Below, in pieces: positions 16,046 through 26,007 of a DNA stretch of 53,738 nt. The translations under genes were made by a program, and so were the position numbers. The stretch lies in assembly GCA_964243295.1 (NCBI GenBank), contig CAXTEJ010000024.1:1-53738 (forward strand), in the 5' to 3' direction. The DNA is from CAXTEJ01 sp964243295. GTDB lineage: Bacteria; Actinomycetota; Actinomycetes; Actinomycetales; Angustibacteraceae. The notes below the pieces were generated by a model. It worked only from the letters and a program-made list of their open reading frames with translations, was not told the DNA's origin and did no database searches. Every line of letters begins with the position of its first letter. The first letter of the stretch is position 1.

Positions 16046-16663
16046 ATGAGCGGGACGACGCCGGACGGCGCCACCAACCCGACCACCTCCGCCGACGCGA
16101 GCAGTCGGGTCTGGACCGTCCCCAACGCGCTGTCGTTCCTGCGCCTGGTGGGCGTGCCGCTGTTCGTGTGGCTGATCGTCTCCCGCCACGACGGCTGGGC
16201 GCTCGCGGTGCTGATGGCATCGGGCATCACCGACTACCTCGACGGCAAGATCGCGCGCACGTTCGGCCTGGAGTCGCGCATCGGCGCGCTGCTCGACCCG
16301 CTCGCCGACCGGCTGTACATCCTGACGACGCTGCTCGGGCTCGCCTGGCGCAGCATCATCCCGTGGTGGCTGGTCGCCGTGCTGATCGGCCGCGAGGTCT
16401 TCATCGCCGCGCTGCTCCCGGTGCTGCGGCGCCACGGCTACGGGCCGCTGCCGGTGCACTTCGTGGGCAAGGCCGCGACCTTCAACCTCCTGTACGCCTT
16501 CCCGCTGCTGCTGCTCGGCGACGGCGACAGCCCCCTCGCCGCGGTCGCGCAGCCGCTGGGCTGGGGCTTCGTCTGGTGGGGGACCACGCTCTACTGGGTC
16601 GCCGGCGTCATGTACGCCGTCCAGACCGCGCGGCTGGTGCGCGGCGCCCCGCAGCCGGCATGA
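16046..16663 (+). CDS. CDP-alcohol phosphatidyltransferase (pgsA2 position, Rv1822-like)
   Basis: Integral membrane enzyme that transfers a phosphatidyl group from CDP-diacylglycerol to an alcohol. The signature is complete: DGKIAR, eight residues, then GALLDPLADR with all three catalytic Asp. There are about five to six membrane helices and 205 residues. The acceptor is uncertain: it is annotated as phosphatidylglycerophosphate synthase in relatives, but cardiolipin synthase-type activity is also possible. AGAGGAGGAG lies upstream. It is the first gene of a cluster matching mycobacterial Rv1822-Rv1832, and its stop overlaps the next start (ATGA). Confidence 0.9.
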   Translation: MSGTTPDGATNPTTSADASSRVWTVPNALSFLRLVGVPLFVWLIVSRHDGWALAVLMASGITDYLDGKIARTFGLESRIGALLDPLADRLYILTTLLGLAWRSIIPWWLVAVLIGREVFIAALLPVLRRHGYGPLPVHFVGKAATFNLLYAFPLLLLGDGDSPLAAVAQPLGWGFVWWGTTLYWVAGVMYAVQTARLVRGAPQPA

Positions 16664-17643
16664 CCAGCAGCACCGGTCCGCACGACGCGTCGCAGGCGAC
16701 CACCGCCCCGGCGGCCCGCCGTGACGCCTCCATGACGCTGCTCACCGAGATGATGGACCGCCCGCTCGACCCCGGGTACGCGGCCGCGGCCGAGCGCCGG
16801 CGGTACGCGGGCCTGCCGCCGCGGCACTCCGAGCGCTCCCCCACCAGCCTGCTGCTGCTGCTCGCCCTCGGGGTCCTGCTCGCCGCCGCGGCGCTGCAGG
16901 TGCGCGGCACGTCGACGGCCCGGGTCGCCGAGCGTGACGAGCTCGCCGCCGAGATCACCAGGCAGGACGCCGCGGCGACCCAGCTGCAGGCGGCCAACGT
17001 CGCGCTGGCCGCGCGCATCGACGCCGAGCGCGCCCGGCGGCTGCAGGCGGCCTCGCAGACGCCGCTCGCCGACGAGATCACCCGTCTCGGGCTGCTGACC
17101 GGGGCGCTGCCGACGTCCGGTCCCGGGGTCACGGTCACCGTCGACGACGCGCCCGCGCTGACGTCGGTCGACGGCAGCGACCCGCGCGCCGACTCCGCGG
17201 CGGAGGACGGCCGCGTGCTCGACCAGGACCTCCAGTCGGTCGTCAACGGGCTGTGGGCCGCCGGCGCCGAGGCCGTCGCCGTCAACGGCCAGCGCCTCAC
17301 GGCCCTGTCGGCGATCCGCTCGGCGGGCGAGGCGATCCTCGTCGACTACCGCCCGCTCGCGCCGCCCTACCGCGTCCTGGCCGTCGGCGACCCAGCGACG
17401 CTGACGGCCCGGTTCACCGGCGGGGCCGCGGGCCGCGAGCTGAAGTACCTCGCCGACAACTTCGGCGTCCGGTACGACCTGGTCTCCGCCGACAGGCTCA
17501 GCCTCCCCGGCAGCGCCGGCCTCGGCGTGCGCCGCGCCCAGCCGGTCCCGGGCCCCGGCGCCTCGGCCGGCTCCGTGCCCTCCGGCTCACCGTCCACCGT
17601 GCCCTCAGCCACCGCCACCACCTCCCAGGAGGAGCGTCCGTGA
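16660..17643 (+). CDS. DUF881 membrane-anchored protein (Rv1823-like)
   Basis: 327 residues. The cytoplasmic N-terminus of about 60 residues includes MTLLTEMMDRPLDPGYAAAA, a conserved block of the family. One membrane helix follows (about 62-80, LLLLLALGVLLAAAALQV), then a coiled coil (about 88-130) and an extracellular DUF881 domain (TRLGLLTGALPTSGPGVTVT, LQSVVNGLWAAGAEAVAVNG). The C-terminal 45 residues are Pro/Ser/Gly rich. Function is not known; the coiled coil and domain recall divisome proteins. The ATG overlaps the previous stop and the GTGA of the next gene overlaps its own. Confidence 0.88.
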   Translation: MTSSTGPHDASQATTAPAARRDASMTLLTEMMDRPLDPGYAAAAERRRYAGLPPRHSERSPTSLLLLLALGVLLAAAALQVRGTSTARVAERDELAAEITRQDAAATQLQAANVALAARIDAERARRLQAASQTPLADEITRLGLLTGALPTSGPGVTVTVDDAPALTSVDGSDPRADSAAEDGRVLDQDLQSVVNGLWAAGAEAVAVNGQRLTALSAIRSAGEAILVDYRPLAPPYRVLAVGDPATLTARFTGGAAGRELKYLADNFGVRYDLVSADRLSLPGSAGLGVRRAQPVPGPGASAGSVPSGSPSTVPSATATTSQEERP

Positions 17644-17972
17644 TCCCCGCGCTCGGCCTCGTCGCCGGCATCGTGCTCGGGCTGGTGCTGCAGCCGTCCG
17701 TCCCGATCTGGGCCCAGCCCTACCTGCCCATCGCGGTCGTCGCTGCCCTCGACGCCGTGTTCGGCGGCCTGCGGGCCCTGCTCGACGGCATCTTCGACGA
17801 CAAGGTCTTCGTGGTGTCGTTCCTGTCCAACGTCGTGGTCGCCGCGTTCATCGTCTACCTCGGCGACCAGCTGGGCGTGGGGTCGCAGCTGTCGACCGGC
17901 GTGGTGGTCGTCCTCGGCATCCGCATCTTCTCCAACGCCGCCGCCATCCGCCGCCACCTGTTCCGCGCATGA
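17640..17972 (+). CDS. sbp: Small basic protein, DUF1290 (Rv1824-like)
   Basis: 110 residues with three predicted membrane helices (LGLVAGIVLGLVL, YLPIAVVAALDAVFGGLRA, FLSNVVVAAFIVYLGDQLG). It ends in the conserved RIFSNAAAIRRHLFRA. Known as the 'small basic protein' next to division genes in Gram-positives, with no biochemical role assigned. The GTG start overlaps the previous stop, and its own stop overlaps the following ATG. Confidence 0.9.
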   Translation: MIPALGLVAGIVLGLVLQPSVPIWAQPYLPIAVVAALDAVFGGLRALLDGIFDDKVFVVSFLSNVVVAAFIVYLGDQLGVGSQLSTGVVVVLGIRIFSNAAAIRRHLFRA

Positions 17973-18736
17973 CCAGCAGCCCGGGCCCGACCCCGCCGCG
18001 CGTGCGGGTGACCGGCTGGCGCCGGCTCGGCCGGGTGCTCAAGCCGCGTGCCAGCAGAGCCCAGCTGCTCGGCACGCTGCTGGTCACCGCGCTGGGGTTC
18101 GCGCTCGTCGTCCAGGTGCGCCAGACTGATGAGCAGGGGCTCGCGTCGCTGCGGCAGAGCGACCTGGTGCGCATCCTGGACGACGTGGGCGACCGTCGCG
18201 ACCGGCTGGCCGCGGAGGCCTCGGACCTGCAGGCCGAGCAGCAGGCGCTCAGCTCGAGCGCCATCGGCTCCGACGCCGCGCTGCAGGCCGCCCGTGAGCG
18301 GGTCGAGGCGCTCGGCGTCCTCGCGGGGACGCTGCCGGCCACCGGCCCTGGCATCGAGGTCTTCCTGAGCGACCCGGACGGTGCGGTCAAGGCCGCGACG
18401 GTCCTCGACCTGGTGCAGGAGCTGCGCGACGCGGGCGCCGAGGCGATCCAGATCGGGCCTGTGCGCGTCGTCGCCTCGACCGCCTTCACCGACGGCTCCG
18501 GCGGGGTGTCGGTCGACGGCGTCGTCGTGCGCGCGCCCTGCAGCGTGCTGGCCATCGGCGACAGCGAGACGCTCGCCACCGCGCTGGAGATCCCCGGCGG
18601 CATCGTGGCGAGCCTGCCCGAGGGCGCGCGGGCCACCGTCGCGTCCCGCGAGGAGGTGGCGGTGACCGCCTTGCACGCCGTCAGGGCGCCTCAGTACGCT
18701 CGCCCGGCCGCCACACCCGCGCCCGCCGCGCGCTGA
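17969..18736 (+). CDS. Second DUF881 protein (Rv1825-like)
   Basis: 255 residues. It has a short basic cytoplasmic N-terminus, one membrane helix (about 34-49, LGTLLVTALGFALVVQV), a coiled coil around 60-110, and an extracellular DUF881 domain with LGVLAGTLPATGPGIEVF and DLVQELRDAGAEAIQIG. It is paralogous to the protein two genes upstream. The pair flanking sbp is a conserved arrangement, so the three probably form one membrane assembly; this is inference. Confidence 0.88.
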   Translation: MTSSPGPTPPRVRVTGWRRLGRVLKPRASRAQLLGTLLVTALGFALVVQVRQTDEQGLASLRQSDLVRILDDVGDRRDRLAAEASDLQAEQQALSSSAIGSDAALQAARERVEALGVLAGTLPATGPGIEVFLSDPDGAVKAATVLDLVQELRDAGAEAIQIGPVRVVASTAFTDGSGGVSVDGVVVRAPCSVLAIGDSETLATALEIPGGIVASLPEGARATVASREEVAVTALHAVRAPQYARPAATPAPAAR

Positions 18737-18765
18737 GCGAGCCCGACCACCACGAGGAGCCTCGC

Positions 18766-19149
18766 ATGAGCACGCACGACGTCCCGGCCGGTCTGGGCTA
18801 CACCGCCGAGCACGAGTGGGTGCAGGTCACCGACGGCGTCGCGCGCATCGGCATCACCGACTACGCGCAGGACGCCCTCGGCGACGTGGTGTTCGTCACC
18901 CTGCCGGAGGCGGGCACGGCAGTGGTGTCGGGTGACACCTGCGGCGAGGTCGAGTCGACCAAGAGCGTCAGCGACGTCTACGCCCCCGTCACGGGCGAGG
19001 TGCTGCGGCGCAACGAGGCGCTCGACGCCACGCCCGAGCTGGTCAACTCCGACCCGTACGGCGAAGGCTGGATGTTCGAGGTGACGCTCGCCGACGGTGG
19101 TGCCGACCACCTGCTCGACGCGGAGGGTTACACCGCTCAGCTCGGCTGA
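18766..19149 (+). CDS. gcvH: Glycine cleavage system H protein
   Basis: Lipoyl carrier protein of the glycine cleavage system, shuttling the aminomethyl group between P, T and L proteins. It has the lipoylation motif ESTKSVSDVYAP with Lys66 and a conserved N-terminus YTAEHEWV. At 127 residues it is of normal length. GAGGAGCCTCG precedes the ATG. It works with the P protein encoded downstream at 22217. No gcvT is in the window. Confidence 0.95.
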   Translation: MSTHDVPAGLGYTAEHEWVQVTDGVARIGITDYAQDALGDVVFVTLPEAGTAVVSGDTCGEVESTKSVSDVYAPVTGEVLRRNEALDATPELVNSDPYGEGWMFEVTLADGGADHLLDAEGYTAQLG

Positions 19150-19269
19150 GCCTCACCCTGCACCGCAGGGACGCGGTCGGGCACTTCGGGCCGCGTGTCG
19201 ACGTCGATACCTGTGACAGGCTGGCGCCAGCGACCAGCCGCCCGTTGCTCATCGGGGGAGAGGACACGT

Positions 19270-19788
19270 ATGACCCCGCAGGACACTCCGGTGGACGGCC
19301 AGCAGGACGGCACCGTCGGCGGTAACCCGTCGACCCCCCCGGTGCTCGCGCCCGACTCGGGACCCGCGACCACCATGCGGCTGTCGGCGGTCAACGCGGT
19401 CGTCACCCCCGAGGCCGCGGCGCCGCCCGCGGGCACCGGGGTCGACACCGGCACGATCGCCTCGCTCCAGCCGGGCACCGCGCTGCTGCGCGTCGACCAC
19501 GGACCCAACGCGGGATCGCGCTTCCTGCTCGACGCCGAGCTCGTGACGGTCGGCCGCTCGCCCAGCAGCGACATCTTCTTGGACGACGTCACCGTGTCCC
19601 GCAAGCACGCGCAGTTCACACGGGTGCCCGGCGGCTACGCGGTCAAGGACGTCGGCAGCCTCAACGGCACCTACGTCAACCGTGAGCGCATCGACGAGGT
19701 GCAGGTGCGCACCGGCGACGAGGTGCAGATCGGTAAGTTCCGGCTCGTCGTCCACCTGTCCCCGGCGCCATCCCCGGCGGCGCAGTGA
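19270..19788 (+). CDS. garA: FHA-domain protein, GarA (Rv1827) counterpart
   Basis: 172 residues with a C-terminal FHA domain (about 95-165): VGRSPSSDIFLDDVTVSRKH and VGSLNGTYVNRERID include the phosphothreonine-binding Arg, Ser and Asn. In mycobacteria this protein, when unphosphorylated, restrains 2-oxoglutarate enzymes, and PknB/PknG phosphorylate an ETTSVF motif near its N-terminus. That motif is not present here as such; a TTMRL segment near residue 36 is the nearest Thr pair. The start was chosen at 19270 behind GGGGGAGAGGA. Its stop overlaps the next GTG. Confidence 0.85.
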   Translation: MTPQDTPVDGQQDGTVGGNPSTPPVLAPDSGPATTMRLSAVNAVVTPEAAAPPAGTGVDTGTIASLQPGTALLRVDHGPNAGSRFLLDAELVTVGRSPSSDIFLDDVTVSRKHAQFTRVPGGYAVKDVGSLNGTYVNRERIDEVQVRTGDEVQIGKFRLVVHLSPAPSPAAQ

Positions 19789-20525
19789 GCACGGTCCCGG
19801 TCGACGAGGCGCGCCGTGACGCCACCATGAGCATCGGCGAGGTGCTCGCCCAGCTGCGGGGCGACTTCCCCGACGTGTCGATCTCCAAGATCCGGCTGTG
19901 GGAGACCGAGGGCCTGGTCGAGCCGGCGCGCACGCCGTCGGGCTACCGCAAGTTCAGCCACGACGACGTCGGTCGGCTGCGCTACGCCATGACGCTGCAG
20001 CGCGACCACTACTGGCCACTGCGCAAGATCCGCGACCACCTCGACGCCGTGGGCCGCGGCGCCGAGCAGCCGGTGACCGGCGCCGGTGGGCCTCGTCCGG
20101 CTCCGACGGGCGACGACCCCGGCGCCGGTGCAGGGTTCCTGCGCGCCGAGGGCACGACACGGCTGTCGGCCGACGAGCTGTGCGCCCGGGCCTCGCTGAC
20201 CCACGAGCAGCTCAGCGTGCTGACGTCCTTCGGGCTGGTCACGCCCAGCGCGACCGGCTGGTACGACGAGGTGTCGGTCGAGGTCGCGTCGGCGGCCGGC
20301 GAGCTCGCGGGCTTCGGCATCGAGCCGCGCCACCTGCGCTCGTTCCGCACCGCCGCCGACCGCGAGGTGGGCCTCGTCGAGCAGGTCGTCAGCCCGCTGG
20401 CGGGTCAGCGCGGCGGCGAGTCGCGGGCGCGTGCCGACGACGTCGCGCGCGACATCAGCGTGCTGTCGCTGCGGCTGCACGCTGCGCTGCTGCGTGCCGG
20501 CCTCGTCCGCGCCGGACTGGCCTGA
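19785..20525 (+). CDS. ftsR: MerR-family regulator, FtsR/Rv1828 type
   Basis: 246 residues. The MerR winged helix starts with MSIGEVLAQLRGDFPDVSIS and KIRLWETEGLVEPARTPSGY, followed by a dimerising region and a C-terminal helical domain. In Corynebacterium the corresponding regulator activates ftsZ; the assignment here rests on this domain pattern and the gene order after garA. GTGA overlap with garA. An Ala/Gly/Pro-rich insertion near residues 90-120 is typical of the actinobacterial group. Confidence 0.85.
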   Translation: MSTVPVDEARRDATMSIGEVLAQLRGDFPDVSISKIRLWETEGLVEPARTPSGYRKFSHDDVGRLRYAMTLQRDHYWPLRKIRDHLDAVGRGAEQPVTGAGGPRPAPTGDDPGAGAGFLRAEGTTRLSADELCARASLTHEQLSVLTSFGLVTPSATGWYDEVSVEVASAAGELAGFGIEPRHLRSFRTAADREVGLVEQVVSPLAGQRGGESRARADDVARDISVLSLRLHAALLRAGLVRAGLA

Positions 20526-20630
20526 CGCCAGCCGCGCCAGCGACCGCCGGTGCTGCGCGCGCGGGTCGCCGCCCGGACACCCTTGCCGCTCAGGCATCGC
20601 GACGGGTGCGCCGCGGGGTACGGTGACGGA

Positions 20631-21158
20631 GTGCGCGAGCTCGAGGTCGTCGGTGTCCGGGTGGAGCTTCCCAACAACCAGCCCGTGGTGCTGCTGCGGG
20701 AGGCAGGCGGTGAGCGCTACCTGCCCATCTGGATCGGGGCGGCCGAAGCCACGGCCATCGCCTACGCCCAGCAGGGCGTCGTCCCGCCGAGGCCGCTGAC
20801 GCACGACCTGTTCAAGGACGTGCTGGAGGCGCTGCAGCGCTCGCTCGAGGAGGTCCGCATCGTCGCCGTGCGCGACGGCGTCTTCTTCGCCTCCCTGGTG
20901 TTCGACGGCGGCGTCGAGGTCAGCTCACGCTCCTCCGACGCCATCGCGCTCGCGCTGCGCACCGGCACCCGCATCGTCGGCAGCGACGAGGTGCTCGAGA
21001 GCGAGGGTGTCGCGGTCCCCGACGAGGAGGAGGACGAGGTCGAGAAGTTCCGCGAGTTCCTCGACCAGATCTCGCCAGACGACTTCGAGGCTCCGGCCGG
21101 TGACGACCCCGAGACCGACCCTGAGGTGGGTGGCGAGGGCGGCCCTTCCCAGGCCTGA
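20631..21158 (+). CDS. Bifunctional nuclease domain protein (DUF151, Rv1829-like)
   Basis: 175 residues. The DUF151 domain reads RELEVVGVRVELPNNQPVVL, RYLPIWIGAAEATAIAYAQQ, and RPLTHDLFKDVLEAL. The C-terminus is acidic (DEEEDEVEKF). Relatives are described as bifunctional nucleases, but activity cannot be inferred here. I chose the GTG at 20631 because relatives begin MRELEVVGVRVELP and the upstream frame is Arg/Ala-rich noise. Confidence 0.9.
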   Translation: MRELEVVGVRVELPNNQPVVLLREAGGERYLPIWIGAAEATAIAYAQQGVVPPRPLTHDLFKDVLEALQRSLEEVRIVAVRDGVFFASLVFDGGVEVSSRSSDAIALALRTGTRIVGSDEVLESEGVAVPDEEEDEVEKFREFLDQISPDDFEAPAGDDPETDPEVGGEGGPSQA

Positions 21159-21363
21159 TCGTGCTTAGCGGAGCGGCAAGTCTCTCCGTCAGGTAGAGGG
21201 TTGGCCGTGCACTGGCCGGCGCGACACGCCGGACACGCGGGGTGCACCTGTCGTTGACGGCTGACCCGACCGGCCCTACGGTCGGACCAGAAAGCCGCCG
21301 GTGTATTTCCACGGCTGTGGTGCCAGACCACAGCTTGGCCGCGGCCGCAGACCAGGAGGTCGC

Positions 21364-21951
21364 GTGAGCACCACCGGCGAGGCGACGCACGAGCAGGGCC
21401 GCAGGCCCGCCCAGGTGCAGGGGCTGCTGTTCACCGACGACCTCCCGGTGCTGCCGGTCGATGCCGGCTACCGCGGCACGACCGCGTGCGGCGCTGCGGG
21501 CATCACCTACCGCCAGCTGGACTACTGGGCGCGCACCGGGCTGGTCGAGCCGTCCATCCGCGGCGCCAAGGGCTCCGGCAGCCAGCGGCTGTACGGCTTC
21601 CGCGACATCCTCGTGCTCAAGATCGTCAAGCGGCTGCTCGACACCGGCGTCTCCCTGCACCAGATCCGCACCGCCGTCGAGCAGCTGCGCGATCGCGGCG
21701 TCGACGACCTCGCCCAGATCACGCTCATGAGCGACGGCGCCAGCGTCTACCAGTGCACCTCGGCCGACGAGGTCATCGACCTGCTGCAGGGTGGCCAGGG
21801 CGTCTTCGGCATCGCGGTGGGCCGGGTGTGGCGTGAGGTCGAGGGCGACCTCGCCCAGCTGCCCAGCGAGCGTCCGGGCGACGACGAGCTGGTGCCCGCG
21901 CCCGTGGCCGGCGACGAGCTCGCGCAGCGCCGCGTCCGCAAGATCGGCTGA
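21364..21951 (+). CDS. MerR-family regulator (Rv1830-like)
   Basis: 195 residues with an internal MerR HTH from about residue 38 (GYRGTTACGAAGITYRQLDY, WARTGLVEPSIRGAKGSGSQ, RLYGFRDILVLKIVKRLLDT). It begins at GTG 21364 behind AGGAGG. In mycobacteria the gene at this position is linked to cell division and growth control. The 205-bp gap before it suggests its own promoter. It is followed by the glycine riboswitch and gcvP. Confidence 0.88.
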   Translation: MSTTGEATHEQGRRPAQVQGLLFTDDLPVLPVDAGYRGTTACGAAGITYRQLDYWARTGLVEPSIRGAKGSGSQRLYGFRDILVLKIVKRLLDTGVSLHQIRTAVEQLRDRGVDDLAQITLMSDGASVYQCTSADEVIDLLQGGQGVFGIAVGRVWREVEGDLAQLPSERPGDDELVPAPVAGDELAQRRVRKIG

Positions 21952-22023
21952 CACACCTACGACACGACCGCGTCGCGTGCGGATCGTCGTCCCGGACGGT
22001 TGTAGGCTTGGTGGTGCCATCGA

Positions 22024-22138
22024 CCCCGCGTGGGAGAGTCCCCGTCGCGAAGACCGTCGGGGCGCCGAAGGGGCAAGTCTCCCCAACAACCTCTCAGGCG
22101 CCAGGACCACGCAGGGTGGGCAGCTCTGAAGCACGGGC
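22024..22138 (+). promoter_or_regulatory. Glycine riboswitch (single aptamer) upstream of gcvP
   Basis: The conserved aptamer landmarks appear in order. The P1 stem is GCGTGG (22028-22033) with CCACGC (22107-22112). Then come GGGAGAGTCCCC, GGCGCCGAAGGGGCAA, CCTCTCAGGCGCC-AGGACC, and the trailing CAGCTCTGAAG. This is the gcvT-type RNA that senses glycine. Only one aptamer is seen. The expression platform probably lies at 22139-22216, where GGGGGAGG could pair with CCTCC beside the gcvP ribosome site; that is inference. Confidence 0.9.
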
Positions 22139-22216
22139 GCACGCTGCCCGGGTGACAGAGGGGGAGGTCCGAGTCACTTACCGGCGCAGCAGCCGGACGA
22201 CGTCAGGAGCCTCCGC

Positions 22217-25135
<2,919 letters not shown>

Positions 25136-25276
25136 CCTGCCCGGGGGGGCCGAAGCGGGCGCCCGAGGCGACAGTGTGGTCGTCCCGGGCGTCCTTACCC
25201 GATCCCCCTCGAGCATCCGACCCCGCGGCGCCTGCCCTCAGCCCGGTGGCCGGACGTCGGTCCGGAGCCCGGCTGC

Positions 25277-25819
25277 TCAGGTGCGGCCGTCGCGCTCCTG
25301 GGCGCGGCGCAGCGTGCGACGCGCGCCGGCCGGCTGCCAGTCGGCGAGCAGCACCTCGCCCACCAGCGCCGGCCGGTGGTCGCGAACCGCCCGCACGACG
25401 ATCTCGTCGTCGTCGACGAACAGCGCGATGGTGAACGCCGCCGCGATGTCACGCAGCCGAGCGACCTTCAGCCGGACGGCGGGCGAGCGGTCGTCGTCCG
25501 GGCGCAGCACGAGCTCGCCGGCGGGGAGCCCGTGCTGCGCCAGCCACCGCGTGGTGACGTCGCGCAGCCGCTCGGGGCGGCCACTGAGGTAGACCACGAC
25601 GCGCCCGTCCTGCTGGGCCTGCTGCGCCCGCTCGATGCCGGGGGCCAGGGGCGGGTCGTCGGCGGCCGCGGCGAAGAACGCGTCCCAGTCGCGCCGGCCG
25701 CCCTGCACGTGGTGGCGGCGGTGACCGACGTCCGCGAGCACCCCGTCGATGTCGAACACCGCCAGCGCCGGCTGCTCCGGCTCGCCCACCTGCCCGTCAC
25801 CGCTCACGTCGTCGCCCAC
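25277..25819 (-). CDS. HAD-family phosphatase/polynucleotide-kinase-3'-phosphatase-like protein
   Basis: About 180 residues. HAD motif I is FDIDGVLADVGHRRHH, with nucleophile and acid Asp. Motif II follows in VVVYLSGRPERLRDVT, and the C-terminal ALFVDDDEIVVRAV is motif IV. The fold resembles the phosphatase part of T4 polynucleotide kinase and small acid phosphatases; the substrate is unknown. The start is uncertain: GTG at 25819 or 25807, since the sequence upstream is an assembly gap. The gene could extend into that gap. Confidence 0.75.
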   Translation of the reverse strand: MGDDVSGDGQVGEPEQPALAVFDIDGVLADVGHRRHHVQGGRRDWDAFFAAAADDPPLAPGIERAQQAQQDGRVVVYLSGRPERLRDVTTRWLAQHGLPAGELVLRPDDDRSPAVRLKVARLRDIAAAFTIALFVDDDEIVVRAVRDHRPALVGEVLLADWQPAGARRTLRRAQERDGRT

Positions 25820-25825
25820 TCCTCA

Positions 25826-25925
25826 NNNNNNNNNNNNNNNNNNNNNNNNNNNNNNNNNNNNNNNNNNNNNNNNNNNNNNNNNNNNNNNNNNNNNNNNNNN
25901 NNNNNNNNNNNNNNNNNNNNNNNNN
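25826..25925. other. Assembly gap, 100 N
   Basis: Exactly 100 undetermined bases, the usual placeholder for a gap of unknown size. It directly abuts an 18-bp tandem repeat on its right side, which is the likely cause of the break. Confidence 0.98.
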
Positions 25926-26000
25926 CGCTCCCGTCGCCACCCACGCTCCCGTCGCCACCCACGCTCCCGTCGCCACCCACGCTCCCGTCGCCACCCACCC
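25926..26000. repeat. 18-bp tandem repeat beside the gap, about four copies seen
   Basis: Unit ACGCTCCCGTCGCCACCC repeated in perfect register from the gap edge to about 25997. The true copy number is hidden by the gap. Read on the minus strand in one frame it gives a Gly-Gly-Asp-Gly-Ser-Val repeat, so it might encode a flexible N-terminus of the HAD protein. It may equally be non-coding spacer after sbcC. Confidence 0.9.
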
Positions 26001-26007
26001 TGCCGTC

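Noticed and set aside
22139..22216. Second glycine aptamer
   Set aside because: The conserved GGAGAG and CCTCTCAGG landmarks occur only once in the leader.
25926..26000. CRISPR array beside the gap
   Set aside because: 18-bp units are head-to-tail with no spacers.
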